From positions 1-64,000 of the forward strand of contig NZ_BMIG01000006.1 in the NCBI RefSeq assembly GCF_014641715.1: a stretch of 64,000 bases of DNA, in the 5' to 3' direction. Every line of letters starts with the position of its first letter. Position 1 is the stretch's first letter. The notes under the pieces are model-generated. The model searched no databases. It saw only the letters and a list, made by a program, of their open reading frames with translations, and was not told the DNA's origin. Source of the stretch: Polaromonas eurypsychrophila (GTDB taxonomy: Bacteria > Pseudomonadota > Gammaproteobacteria > Burkholderiales > Burkholderiaceae_C). Position numbers and translations under genes: made by a program. Of the stretch, positions 1 through 8,216 are shown piece by piece.

Positions 1-356
1 CCCGGCTAATTGACCGGAAAGTGTCACCCATGTCCCCGCACACCTGTCCACCATGTGTCCGGTCCATAAAGCGAAGCAAAAGAAAGTTACTTGCCGCCGG
101 GCAACCCCCGGCCAACAGGTGCGGAACCAACTACCAGCGATCGAAGCAGCCAGAGATGGATCCCGGATCAAGTCCGGGATGACACTCCGTAGAGGTCGGG
201 TTACTGCGGTTCCGGCACGCGCGAGGTAACGCGGCAGCGCGAGCCGCTTTCCTTCGTCAACTGTAGGAACTCCCTGACGGTGCCGCAGCGCACATTCCTG
301 CCAACTTTCTGCGGGCTGCGGACGAGAATGACTGCACACACAACAAGGAGTTTCAC
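1..356. other. Intergenic stretch with repeat-like DNA
   Basis: I see no convincing gene here. Positions about 67-120 carry a motif (AAAGAAAGTTACTTGCC followed by a CCGGGCAACCCCCGG run) and positions 154-183 carry a 30-bp palindromic element. The same two motifs occur in the same order at about 16168-16272. The last 15 bases lead into the ribosome binding site of the small gene at 357. Confidence 0.6.
154..183. repeat. Palindromic dispersed repeat, copy 1
   Basis: A 30-bp element with the core TCCCGGATCAAGTCCGGGA, which forms a hairpin with seven-base arms. An identical 30-bp copy lies at 16243-16272. Elements of this type are common between genes in Proteobacteria. What it does here is unknown. 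Confidence 0.75.
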
Positions 357-515
357 ATGTCGATTTCACTCATCCTGCTCATCGTGCTTATCCTGATTCT
401 GGTCGGCGCGCTGCCCACCTGGGGCCACAGTCGCAGTTGGGGTTACGGTCCCAGCGGCGGTCTGGGTCTGGTCGTCATCATCCTCATCGTGCTGCTGCTG
501 ATGGGCCGGATTTAG
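357..515 (+). CDS. Small DUF3309-type membrane protein
   Basis: This 52-residue protein matches my recollection of the DUF3309 family: a hydrophobic N-terminal segment, a central ALPTWGHSRSWGYGPSGG signature, and a second hydrophobic segment ending in GRI. It probably forms a two-segment inner-membrane hairpin, and its function is unknown. The ATG is preceded by AAGGAG at 345-350 with ideal spacing. A strong hairpin with a T tract follows at 541-572, so it looks like a monocistronic gene. Family members are usually about 50 residues, so this one is complete. Confidence 0.8.
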   Translation: MSISLILLIVLILILVGALPTWGHSRSWGYGPSGGLGLVVIILIVLLLMGRI

Positions 516-532
516 CGCTCCAGCCTTTCACC

Positions 533-573
533 AAAAAAAAAGGCCCGGTATTCAACGCCGGGTCCTTTTTTTG
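533..573. terminator. Bidirectional intrinsic terminator
   Basis: A stem built from AGGCCCGG (541-548) and CCGGGTCCT (558-566, one bulge) is flanked by a run of A on the left and a run of T on the right. It can end the DUF3309 transcript rightward and the TPR-protein transcript leftward. Confidence 0.8.
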
Positions 574-600
574 CCTCAGGCCAGAGACCCAAACCGGACT

Positions 601-2652
601 TCAGGGTTTGGCAGATAACGGCGGGGAGAAAGGCGCGGCAAGTGCACCCAGGTCAGTCCCGATGCGTCTGAAAACACCGTCCCAATCTCCAGCCGCTTCC
701 TGGCGATAGAGCTTCGCGCAGGGATACCAGTGGCTATCGCTGCGTTCGAGCAGCCAGCGCCAGTCCGGGTTGAGCGGCAAGGCAATCCATGTTGATTTGC
801 CCATGGCGCAGGCAAGATGCGCCACACTGGTATCGACGCTGACCACCACATCCATCATTTCGCAAAGTGCCGCCGTGTCGGAAAAGTCAGTGATTTCCTC
901 GTCCAGGCGCACGATGTGCGGATTCAGCGCCAGCGTCTCTTTGTCCTCGGCGCGGGTCTCCTTCTGCAGACTAACGTACTGCAAGCCTTCGGGCAAAAAC
1001 CTGAGCCATTCCGACAAGCGCACACTTCTGTTGCGGTCGTTTTTGTGGGTGGCGCTTCCACTCCAGACCAAACCAACGCGGGGTGTTGATTTTTCACCCA
1101 ACCGGGCTGCCCATTGCGCCACCTTGTCCGGGAGCGGCGCCAGATAACTTGCACCAGCCGGCAGCTTGTCGAGCCTTATCTTGAAGGCGAAAGGCAGGCT
1201 CAACAAAGGGCAATGGCAGTCAAACGCGGGCAGCGGCTCGCCGCACTTGAGGACCTGCGCCACCCCATCCAGCTCGGCCAGCAACCCCGCCAATGGCGCT
1301 TGAACCTCCAACAGGACACGTGCGCCCAGATCGCTGACCAGCCTGGCATAGCGGCAAAACTGGAGCGTGTCGCCAAACCCCTGTTCGGCATGCAACAAGA
1401 TCGTTTTGCCGTGCAATGGCTCTGCGCCCAGCCAAAGCGGTTGGGTGAACTGGCGCACGGATTTTTGCAAGGCTTCATCTTCCCAGCGCCATTCATATTC
1501 TTCCCAGCCATGCTCGAAATCACCCATCTGCAAAAGACAAAGGCTGCGGTTGAGGTGCGCCTTGGCATAGTCGGGCTGAAGCGTGATGGCCTGGTCGTAA
1601 CTGTCAATCGCCGCTTGCGGCTGTTGCAGATCCCTGAACGCACTGCCGCGGTTGTTATACGCCTCGGCATGGTCCGCCTTGAGGGCGATGGCCTGGTTAT
1701 AACTTTCCAGGGCCGCGCGAAACTGCCGCAGGTCGCTCAAGGCGTTGCCACGGTTGTTATGTGCATCGGCGAAGTCTGCCTTGAACGCGATGGCTTGGTC
1801 ATAGCTCGCAAGGGCTACCTCCAGACGCTCCATCCCCCTGAGCGCATTGCCGCGATTGTTGTGCGCCTCGGCGTGCGCCGGGTTGAGCGCTATGGCTTTG
1901 TCGTAACTCTCCAGAGCCGTCTCAAGCTCTTTCAACTCCACCAAAGCATTGGCGCGGTTGTAGTAAGCCTGCGCATAGCTGGCCCTGTATGCGATGGCCT
2001 GGTCATAACTGTTAATGGCGGTGCTGAACTGCTGAAGCGCCGCAAGCGCCGCGCCACGATTATTGTGAGCCTCGGCATAGTCTGGTTTCAGGGCGATCGC
2101 CCGGTCGTGGCTCGCTATGGCAGCCTGGTGCAGCGTCAAGGCCAACAAGGCGTTGCCCCGATTGGTATGCGCTTCGGCGTAATCCCCTTTGAGCGCAATC
2201 GCTTTGTCATAACTCTGGAGCGCGTCCTGCGTCTTCGCCAGGTCCATCAAGGCGCTGCCGCGGCTGTTGTGAGCTTCTGCGTAGTCCGCCTTGAGCGCAA
2301 TGGCTTTGTCGTAGCTTGCAATCGCCCTCTCGGGCTGCCTCAGGTCCCTCAATACATTGCCACGGTTGTTGAAGGCGAAAGCGTGACTCGCATTAATCCC
2401 AGTGGCCTGGTCAAACAATTCCAGAGCCTGCGCAAAATTTTTCGTTTGCGCGGCAACCACGCCCAGCAAATGCAATGCGTCGAAATGCCGGGGCTGCAGC
2501 TCGAGTACCTGCAGGTAACAAGCCCGTGCCTCATTGAGCTGCCCCCGCTGATGCAAGGCCAGGCCGCTGGCAAGGCTGGCCTGCGCTTGCACCTGCGTTG
2601 GGTGCCTGACGCTGGGTTTTGCTTGAGGCGGCTTTCCGGACTTGTGCTTCAT
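601..2652 (-). CDS. TPR protein with glycosyltransferase-like C-terminal domain
   Basis: A 683-residue protein. About ten to eleven 34-residue tetratricopeptide repeats fill residues 25-390, many with the pattern AEAHNNRGNAL...ALESYDKAIALKAD. The C-terminal part (from about 419) begins HAEQGFGDTLQFCRYA and contains VGLVWSG and VDTSVAHLACAMG. This is the glycosyltransferase-family-9-like module found in many TPR proteins annotated as O-GlcNAc-transferase-like. The start is ATG at 2652; an open frame continues upstream but overlaps hrpA. No signal peptide is seen, so it is probably cytoplasmic. The repeats are also conserved as about 102-bp units in the DNA. The substrate is unknown, and glycan transfer is an inference from the fold. 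Confidence 0.75.
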   Translation of the reverse strand: MKHKSGKPPQAKPSVRHPTQVQAQASLASGLALHQRGQLNEARACYLQVLELQPRHFDALHLLGVVAAQTKNFAQALELFDQATGINASHAFAFNNRGNVLRDLRQPERAIASYDKAIALKADYAEAHNSRGSALMDLAKTQDALQSYDKAIALKGDYAEAHTNRGNALLALTLHQAAIASHDRAIALKPDYAEAHNNRGAALAALQQFSTAINSYDQAIAYRASYAQAYYNRANALVELKELETALESYDKAIALNPAHAEAHNNRGNALRGMERLEVALASYDQAIAFKADFADAHNNRGNALSDLRQFRAALESYNQAIALKADHAEAYNNRGSAFRDLQQPQAAIDSYDQAITLQPDYAKAHLNRSLCLLQMGDFEHGWEEYEWRWEDEALQKSVRQFTQPLWLGAEPLHGKTILLHAEQGFGDTLQFCRYARLVSDLGARVLLEVQAPLAGLLAELDGVAQVLKCGEPLPAFDCHCPLLSLPFAFKIRLDKLPAGASYLAPLPDKVAQWAARLGEKSTPRVGLVWSGSATHKNDRNRSVRLSEWLRFLPEGLQYVSLQKETRAEDKETLALNPHIVRLDEEITDFSDTAALCEMMDVVVSVDTSVAHLACAMGKSTWIALPLNPDWRWLLERSDSHWYPCAKLYRQEAAGDWDGVFRRIGTDLGALAAPFSPPLSAKP

Positions 2653-2687
2653 GGTTGAATAGATCGAATCGAAATTTCGGCCTTGAT

Positions 2688-5600
2688 TTAATGGGTGAGC
2701 AGCAGCCAGGCTTTGTCCAGCCGCTTGATGCTGACCGGCTGGGGGGTGCGCAGCTCCTGCGCAAAAAAGCTGACGCGCAGCTCTTCGATCAGCCAGCGCA
2801 GCTCCTGCAGCCGTGCATCGGCTGCGCCCTTGCGTTCGGCCACCAGCCGCCAATAGCGCTGCTCCTGTGGCCGCAGCTCGGCCAGGCGCGCGGCGTCACG
2901 GGCAGGGTCGGCGCGCCACTTCTCCAGCCGCAGCGTGATGGCCTTGAGGTAACGCGGAAAGTGCTGCAGCTGCGCATACGGTGTGGCCGTCAGGAAGCGT
3001 TTGGGCACCAGGCGCTGCAACTGCTGGGCGGCATCCAGAGAGGCTTCGGCAGCGTTTTTTGTGTCCTTGATCTTGCGCTGGGCCGCTGCAAACTCGGTCA
3101 GGATGACGGCAGCCAGGCGCGCGACTTCACTGGCGATCAGGGTCAGGCGCCCTCGCCCGTCGTCGATGCGCTTTTTGAAGTCGGCTTCCTGGGTCGGCAG
3201 CGGATCCTGAAGAAAGGCGCGGTCCAGCGCGACTTCGATGATCTGCTCGCGCAGTTCTTCCAGCGTGCCGCCGCCCGAGTTGTCGGCAGCGCGACCCACC
3301 AGCATGTAGGCGGTGGCCATCTTCTGCAGGTCGGGCAGGTTTTTCTCGAGGTACTTGAGCGCGTCCCTGATCTGCAGAGAGAACAGCCGCCTCAGGCCGG
3401 CGCGGTGTTTGATGGCCGCCACGTTGGGCTCGTCAAACACCTCGATGGTCACGGCGTCGCCAAGGTCGATCAGTGCCGGGAACCCGATCAGGGTCTGTTT
3501 GCCCTTGCTGATTTCCATGATTTCCGGCAACTCGCCAAAGCTCCAGCTGGTGTAGCGCTCGGGCGTGCGAGCCGGCTGGGGCCCCGGGCTTGCTATGTTT
3601 TCAGGAGCTGCTTGCACCCGCCCGCTATGGGCTGGAGGACGATTTGACTCTGAATCCTGCGCAGATTCGGACGCCGGCCGTGTTTTGAGACCGGCCAGCG
3701 CCTGGAAGGCTCCGCGCGCCTGCGACCCCAGATCGCCCTTGAGTGTGCCCAGGTTGCGGCCAGTGCCGAGCTGGCGGCCGTGTTCATCAACCACGCGGAA
3801 GTTCATGAACAGATGCGGCGGCAGCATCTCCAGCTTCATGTCGTTGCGCTTTATGTCCAGCGAGGTCGCATCGCGGACCAGCTTGAGCACAGCATCGGTC
3901 AGCGAGCCGGCGCCAAACTTTTCCGGCAGCAACAGTTCCGCCGCCATGCGCGCCGCCGTCTCCGGCAGCGGCACCAGCCGCGAGCGTGGCCGCTGATGCA
4001 GGGTCTTGATCAGCGCCTGGATCTTGTCCTTGAGCATGCCGGGCACCAGCCACTCGCAGCGCTCCTCGTTGACCTGATTCAAGGCAAACAGCAGTACGTC
4101 AACAGTCACGCCGTCTTTGGCATCGCCCGGCTCATGCAAATAAGTCGCCAGACAATCGACGCCCCCCAACCTCAGCGTTTTCGGGAAGGACTGCGTGGTG
4201 ATGCCGGCCGCTTCATGGCGCATCAGTTCTTCGCGGCTCAAGAGCAGCAGCTTGGGCTGCTTCTTGACCTCGTCCTTGTACCAATGCTCACAGCCGGCGC
4301 CGGTGCAGATGTCGGCCGGCAGTTGCTGGTCATAAAAGGCGTAGATCAGCTCTTCGTCCACCAGCACGTCCTGGCGCCGCGCCTTGTGCTCCAGGTCCTG
4401 CACCTGCTGGATCAGCTTCAGGTTGGCCGCGAGGAAAGGCAGTTTGGTGTCCCAGTTGCCGGCCACCAGCGCTTCGCGGATGAATATCTCGCGCGCTGTC
4501 ACCGGATCAACGCGGCCGAAATTGACGCGCCGGCCGTTATAGATCACCAGGCCGTAAAGTGTGGCGCGCTCCAGCGCGGTGACCTGGGCGGCCTTCTTTT
4601 CCCAGTGCGGATCCAGCAGCTGCTTTTTCAGCAAATGGCCGGCGACCTGCTCGACCCACTGCGGCTCGATGTTGGCGATGCCGCGGCCGAACAGGCGCGT
4701 GGTTTCGACCAGTTCGGCCGCGACGATCCAGCGTCCAGGTTTTTTGCTGAGCTTGGCGCCCGGATGCCGGTAGAACTTGATGCCGCGTGCGCCCAGGTAC
4801 CAGTCATCTTCTTCATTCTTGATACCGAGGTTGCCCAGCAAGCCGCACAGCATCGACAAATGCAGTTGCTCATAACTGGCCGGTTTGTCATTCAAGACCC
4901 ACTTTTGTTCACCGACCACGCTGTGCAGTTGCGAGTGGATGTCGCGCCACTCCCGTACGCGGCGGATGTTGACGTAGTTCTCGCGCAGCAGGTTTTCGTA
5001 CTGGCGGTTCGTCAGCTTATGAACCGCGTCATGACCACCGCGCACATCACCCAACCATTTCCACAGCTTGAGGTAGCCGCTGAACTCGCTTTTCTCGTCG
5101 TCAAACTTGGCATGCGCCTGGTCGGCCTGCGCCTGCTTGTCCATGGGCCGGTCGCGCACGTCCTGCACGCTGAGCGCGCTGGCGATCACCAGCACCTCGT
5201 CGAGCGCTTGCCGGTCTTTGGCTTCCAGGATCATGCGGCCCACGCGCGGGTCCAGCGGCAAGCGGGCCAGGTTGCGGCCCACCGGCGTGAGTTCGTTGTC
5301 GTCGTCCACCGCGCCGAGCTCGGCCAGCAACTGGTAGCCGTCGGCAATGGCACGGCCCTGAGGCGGCTCGATGAAGGCAAAACTTTCGATGGTGCCCAGG
5401 TGCAGCGCCTTCATGCGCAAAATCACTGCGGCCAGCGAGCTGCGCAATATCTCCGGGTCGGTAAAACGCGGCCGGCCCAAAAAATCGGGCTCGTCGTACA
5501 GGCGGATGCAGATGCCGTCGGCCACACGGCCGCAGCGGCCGGCGCGCTGGTTGGCGGCGGCCTGCGAGACCGGCTCAACCATCAACTGCTCGACCTTGTT

Positions 5601-6668
5601 GCGAAAGCTGTAACGCTTGACGCGCGCCGTGCCCGCATCAATCACATAACGGATGCCTGGCACTGTCAGCGAGGTTTCGGCCACGTTGGTGGCGAGCACG
5701 ATACGCCGGCCGGTGTGGCCGTCGAAAATGCGGTCCTGCTCGGCTTGGGAAAGCCGCGCAAACAGCGGCAGCACCTCGGCATTGCGAAACAGCGGCTGGT
5801 GCGCCAGGTGTTTGCGCAGGTGATCGGCGGCCTCGCGGATTTCGCGTTCGCCGGGCAGAAAGATCAGGATGTCGCCCGCACTGTGCGGGTTGCGCCAAAG
5901 CTCATCGACGCCATCGGCAATCGCGTCGTTCAGGTCATAGTCGCGCGACTCTTCATACGGCCGGTAACGCTGCTCGACCGGAAACATGCGCCCGGACACC
6001 ATGATGACCGGGGCTGGCCCTTTGGAAGAAGCAAAATAATCGGCAAAACGCTGCGCATCAATCGTCGCCGAAGTTATTACGACTTTCAGGTCGGGCCGGC
6101 GCGGCAGCAACTGGCGCAAATAGCCGAGCAGGAAGTCGATGTTCAGGCTGCGCTCGTGCGCCTCGTCGATGATGATGGTGTCGTAGGCCTTGAGCAGCGG
6201 GTCGGTCTGCGTCTCGGCCAGCAAAATGCCGTCGGTCATCAGCTTGACGGAGGCGTCGCGGCTCAAGCGGTCCTGAAAACGCACCTTGTAGCCGACCACG
6301 TCGCCCAGCGGTGTTTTCAGCTCCTCGGCAATCCGTTTGGCCACGCTGGAGGCGGCAATCCGGCGCGGTTGTGTGTGACCTATCAGCTTGCCCTGGCCTG
6401 CCGGGTAGTTGAGCTTGCCGCGGCCCATGGCCAGCGCTATTTTAGGCAATTGCGTGGTTTTGCCGGAACCGGTTTCACCACAGACGATGACCACCTGGTG
6501 CGCCTGCATGGCGGCGGTGATCTCCACGCGCTTGCCCGACACGGGCAAGGACTCGGGAAAATCGATCTTCAAGGGCACGGACAAGGGAGACGACAAGACG
6601 TGGGGCTTCCGGGGATACGGGGGTACAGAGGTACCGGGATGGGAGCTGCCAATTATCGGTGCAGACAA
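2688..6668 (-). CDS. hrpA: ATP-dependent RNA helicase HrpA
   Basis: DEAH-box helicase of 1326 residues, close to the usual HrpA length of about 1300. The Walker A motif GETGSGKTTQ lies at 64-73. The DEAH box (IIIDEAHERS) is near 168, followed by the SATID motif and the arginine-rich QRAGRCGR motif VI. The long C-terminal half matches the HrpA-specific DUF3418 region. HrpA acts in the cytoplasm on structured mRNA and stalled ribosomes. The start is uncertain: there is no ATG before the helicase core, and TTG at 6668 is the furthest upstream choice, with further TTG/GTG codons inside the first 35 residues. Residues about 1007-1026 are encoded by a dispersed ~60-bp repeat (3590-3649), a linker insertion absent from most homologues I know. 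Confidence 0.95.
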   Translation of the reverse strand: MSAPIIGSSHPGTSVPPYPRKPHVLSSPLSVPLKIDFPESLPVSGKRVEITAAMQAHQVVIVCGETGSGKTTQLPKIALAMGRGKLNYPAGQGKLIGHTQPRRIAASSVAKRIAEELKTPLGDVVGYKVRFQDRLSRDASVKLMTDGILLAETQTDPLLKAYDTIIIDEAHERSLNIDFLLGYLRQLLPRRPDLKVVITSATIDAQRFADYFASSKGPAPVIMVSGRMFPVEQRYRPYEESRDYDLNDAIADGVDELWRNPHSAGDILIFLPGEREIREAADHLRKHLAHQPLFRNAEVLPLFARLSQAEQDRIFDGHTGRRIVLATNVAETSLTVPGIRYVIDAGTARVKRYSFRNKVEQLMVEPVSQAAANQRAGRCGRVADGICIRLYDEPDFLGRPRFTDPEILRSSLAAVILRMKALHLGTIESFAFIEPPQGRAIADGYQLLAELGAVDDDNELTPVGRNLARLPLDPRVGRMILEAKDRQALDEVLVIASALSVQDVRDRPMDKQAQADQAHAKFDDEKSEFSGYLKLWKWLGDVRGGHDAVHKLTNRQYENLLRENYVNIRRVREWRDIHSQLHSVVGEQKWVLNDKPASYEQLHLSMLCGLLGNLGIKNEEDDWYLGARGIKFYRHPGAKLSKKPGRWIVAAELVETTRLFGRGIANIEPQWVEQVAGHLLKKQLLDPHWEKKAAQVTALERATLYGLVIYNGRRVNFGRVDPVTAREIFIREALVAGNWDTKLPFLAANLKLIQQVQDLEHKARRQDVLVDEELIYAFYDQQLPADICTGAGCEHWYKDEVKKQPKLLLLSREELMRHEAAGITTQSFPKTLRLGGVDCLATYLHEPGDAKDGVTVDVLLFALNQVNEERCEWLVPGMLKDKIQALIKTLHQRPRSRLVPLPETAARMAAELLLPEKFGAGSLTDAVLKLVRDATSLDIKRNDMKLEMLPPHLFMNFRVVDEHGRQLGTGRNLGTLKGDLGSQARGAFQALAGLKTRPASESAQDSESNRPPAHSGRVQAAPENIASPGPQPARTPERYTSWSFGELPEIMEISKGKQTLIGFPALIDLGDAVTIEVFDEPNVAAIKHRAGLRRLFSLQIRDALKYLEKNLPDLQKMATAYMLVGRAADNSGGGTLEELREQIIEVALDRAFLQDPLPTQEADFKKRIDDGRGRLTLIASEVARLAAVILTEFAAAQRKIKDTKNAAEASLDAAQQLQRLVPKRFLTATPYAQLQHFPRYLKAITLRLEKWRADPARDAARLAELRPQEQRYWRLVAERKGAADARLQELRWLIEELRVSFFAQELRTPQPVSIKRLDKAWLLLTH
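3590..3649. repeat. Dispersed ~60-bp repeat inside hrpA
   Basis: On the plus strand this reads TTGCTATGTTTTCAGGAGCT, then GCTTGC, and later TATGGGCTGGAGG. It is nearly the same as the copy in soxD (57580-57639) and related to copies at 14232, 16864, 26373, 35030 and 54778. It is open in the hrpA frame and encodes the PPAHSGRVQAAPENIA linker. Confidence 0.8.
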
Positions 6669-6701
6669 GCGCCCCGCAAGCCGGCGGGACGAAATGCCCG
6701 C

Positions 6702-7925
6702 TCAGGAAGCCTGGGGCGCCGGCAACTCCACCGCTTCGCCGCTGGCATGGTCAAACCAGGCCACGCGGCTGGCATAACTCATCGCGGCGCGTGACATGGC
6801 GCGTGCCGTGGTCAGCGTGACAGAGACTTTGGCCGCCGGTTCAAACACCATCAACACGCCAATGCCCACATCTGCCCGCCAGCGGGTTTGTTCGCTTTCT
6901 CGCTTAGTGGTGTTCACGCTGGTGTTCAGGGCCACCGACTTGGCCAAACGCGGCCCGAGCCGGTGCGCCAGTTTGATCAGTTGGCCGCTGTCCCTGCACT
7001 GGGGCAGCAGCAGCAAGAAACCGTCCTCGCCAAAACGCCCCAACTCAAACTGGGCAGGCACCACCTGCCGCAAGCGCCCCGCACAGACAAACAAGGCATG
7101 GTTCATCGCTGCGATGCCGTGCAGTTTTTCAAGTGCATACAAATTGCCTATGCTCACAAATAGCATGCCCAGCGCCGAGGGCTGGTCGCGCTGGTGTTTG
7201 AAGGCCTTGACGATCATGTGTCCGGTTTCGGTGTGAGACCGCATGCGGGTCACTGGGTCATAACTCGGGCCATGGGCCATGATCTGATTCAGCTCGATCA
7301 GGTAGGAGTAACGCACCCACAATGCCGACGCCATCAAGGTCAGGTAGGCCGTGCCGGCCAGCGCGCTAACCGCATGCACCTGCCACGGCACCTGCCCACG
7401 CGCCAAAGCAATAAAACTCAGGCCAATCATGGCAATCAGCATGAAAAACACACCAAAAAAAGCCCGCCAGGCCAGCCGGCCACCGCGCCAGGCGCTGCGC
7501 AGCGCCACACCCAGGGCCACCAGTCCCAGCCACCAGGCGATGCCAACGCCGACCGCAAGCGCATGGACCGCTGGCAGCAGCCAGCCCAGGGCCACACCGC
7601 CCAGCGCCAGGGCTACCAAGGTTAATTGCGTACGTCGGCGAGTCTTGCGATTGTCCAGAGCGCCCACAATCGAAAACAGCAGATAAGCCAGGACCATCGA
7701 GGCCGCTATCGCCACATGCGCCAAAAAGCGCGCCAGCGTGTCTGGGTCCGGGATCGGCAGCGCACCGAGAAACGCAAGCACAAAAAAACCGGACGCTGTC
7801 GCAGACAGCGCTGCGTTGAGCGATATCCGGTGCAGGGAACGGTTAAACGCCATGGCAGAGCCGGCCAGCATCAGTGCGGTCGTTCCGAAATAACACCCCC
7901 AGAACCCATAGGCCAGTTTGTCCAT
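6702..7925 (-). CDS. Membrane protein with degenerate GGDEF domain
   Basis: About 407 residues. Roughly six to seven hydrophobic segments occupy the first 220 residues. They are followed by a C-terminal domain of diguanylate cyclase type, starting near SYDPVTRMRSHTE. The active-site loop reads RFGEDGFLLLLP where an active enzyme has R-x-GG(D/E)EF, so the catalytic motif is altered and synthesis of cyclic di-GMP is doubtful. It may be a signalling or scaffold protein. ATG at 7925 is chosen because the first membrane segment follows at once; a GTG at 7973 would add 16 residues. It lies downstream of, and divergent from, argA. Confidence 0.7.
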   Translation of the reverse strand: MDKLAYGFWGCYFGTTALMLAGSAMAFNRSLHRISLNAALSATASGFFVLAFLGALPIPDPDTLARFLAHVAIAASMVLAYLLFSIVGALDNRKTRRRTQLTLVALALGGVALGWLLPAVHALAVGVGIAWWLGLVALGVALRSAWRGGRLAWRAFFGVFFMLIAMIGLSFIALARGQVPWQVHAVSALAGTAYLTLMASALWVRYSYLIELNQIMAHGPSYDPVTRMRSHTETGHMIVKAFKHQRDQPSALGMLFVSIGNLYALEKLHGIAAMNHALFVCAGRLRQVVPAQFELGRFGEDGFLLLLPQCRDSGQLIKLAHRLGPRLAKSVALNTSVNTTKRESEQTRWRADVGIGVLMVFEPAAKVSVTLTTARAMSRAAMSYASRVAWFDHASGEAVELPAPQAS

Positions 7926-8216
7926 GCGTCCCAGATTATCCGGCGAAGCGGGCGCTTCGGCGAGTGGCTTCACCTCGATGAAAACCCGCGCCCTCCCTTA
8001 CACTCACTGCCATTGGCCACCCTAGGAGTCTGCGCGGCAGAAGACGTCGAAGCGAAAAGCGGCCCCAGCGAGGACAGTTTTTGTCGGATTTGCAGCCGCA
8101 TAGCCGTAGCTATGGGGCAAAAAGCCGGCGAAAAATGGACCGCTGCGGTCGCTTTGCAGCCGATGTTCCTTCTGCCGCGCAGGCTCCTATCCCTCCTGCA
8201 ACCCGAAAGCGCGCCC

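Noticed and set aside
1540..2500. Regular ~102-bp DNA repeats that could suggest a satellite or CRISPR-like array
   Set aside because: The period equals 34 codons and the translation shows TPR motifs; there are no constant repeats with unique spacers.
1114..2658. A long plus-strand frame opposite the TPR gene, with internal repeats
   Set aside because: The repeats mirror the TPR units on the other strand; no start signal and no recognisable domain.
3780..6794. A 1004-codon open frame on the plus strand opposite hrpA
   Set aside because: It is the antisense shadow of a G+C-rich gene; its translation is low-complexity (His/Gln/Val/Arg-rich) with no domain, while the minus strand encodes a clear HrpA.
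7128..7170. GCTATTTGTGAGCATA-like stretch inside the GGDEF-like gene as another copy of the ~60-bp repeat
   Set aside because: It falls in conserved domain sequence (FVSIGNLYALEKLHG) and lacks the right half of the repeat; similarity is probably chance.
7626..8216. Upstream extension of the argA frame
   Set aside because: The extension overlaps the divergent GGDEF-like gene and lacks similarity to ArgA, whose conserved N-terminus begins at 8217.
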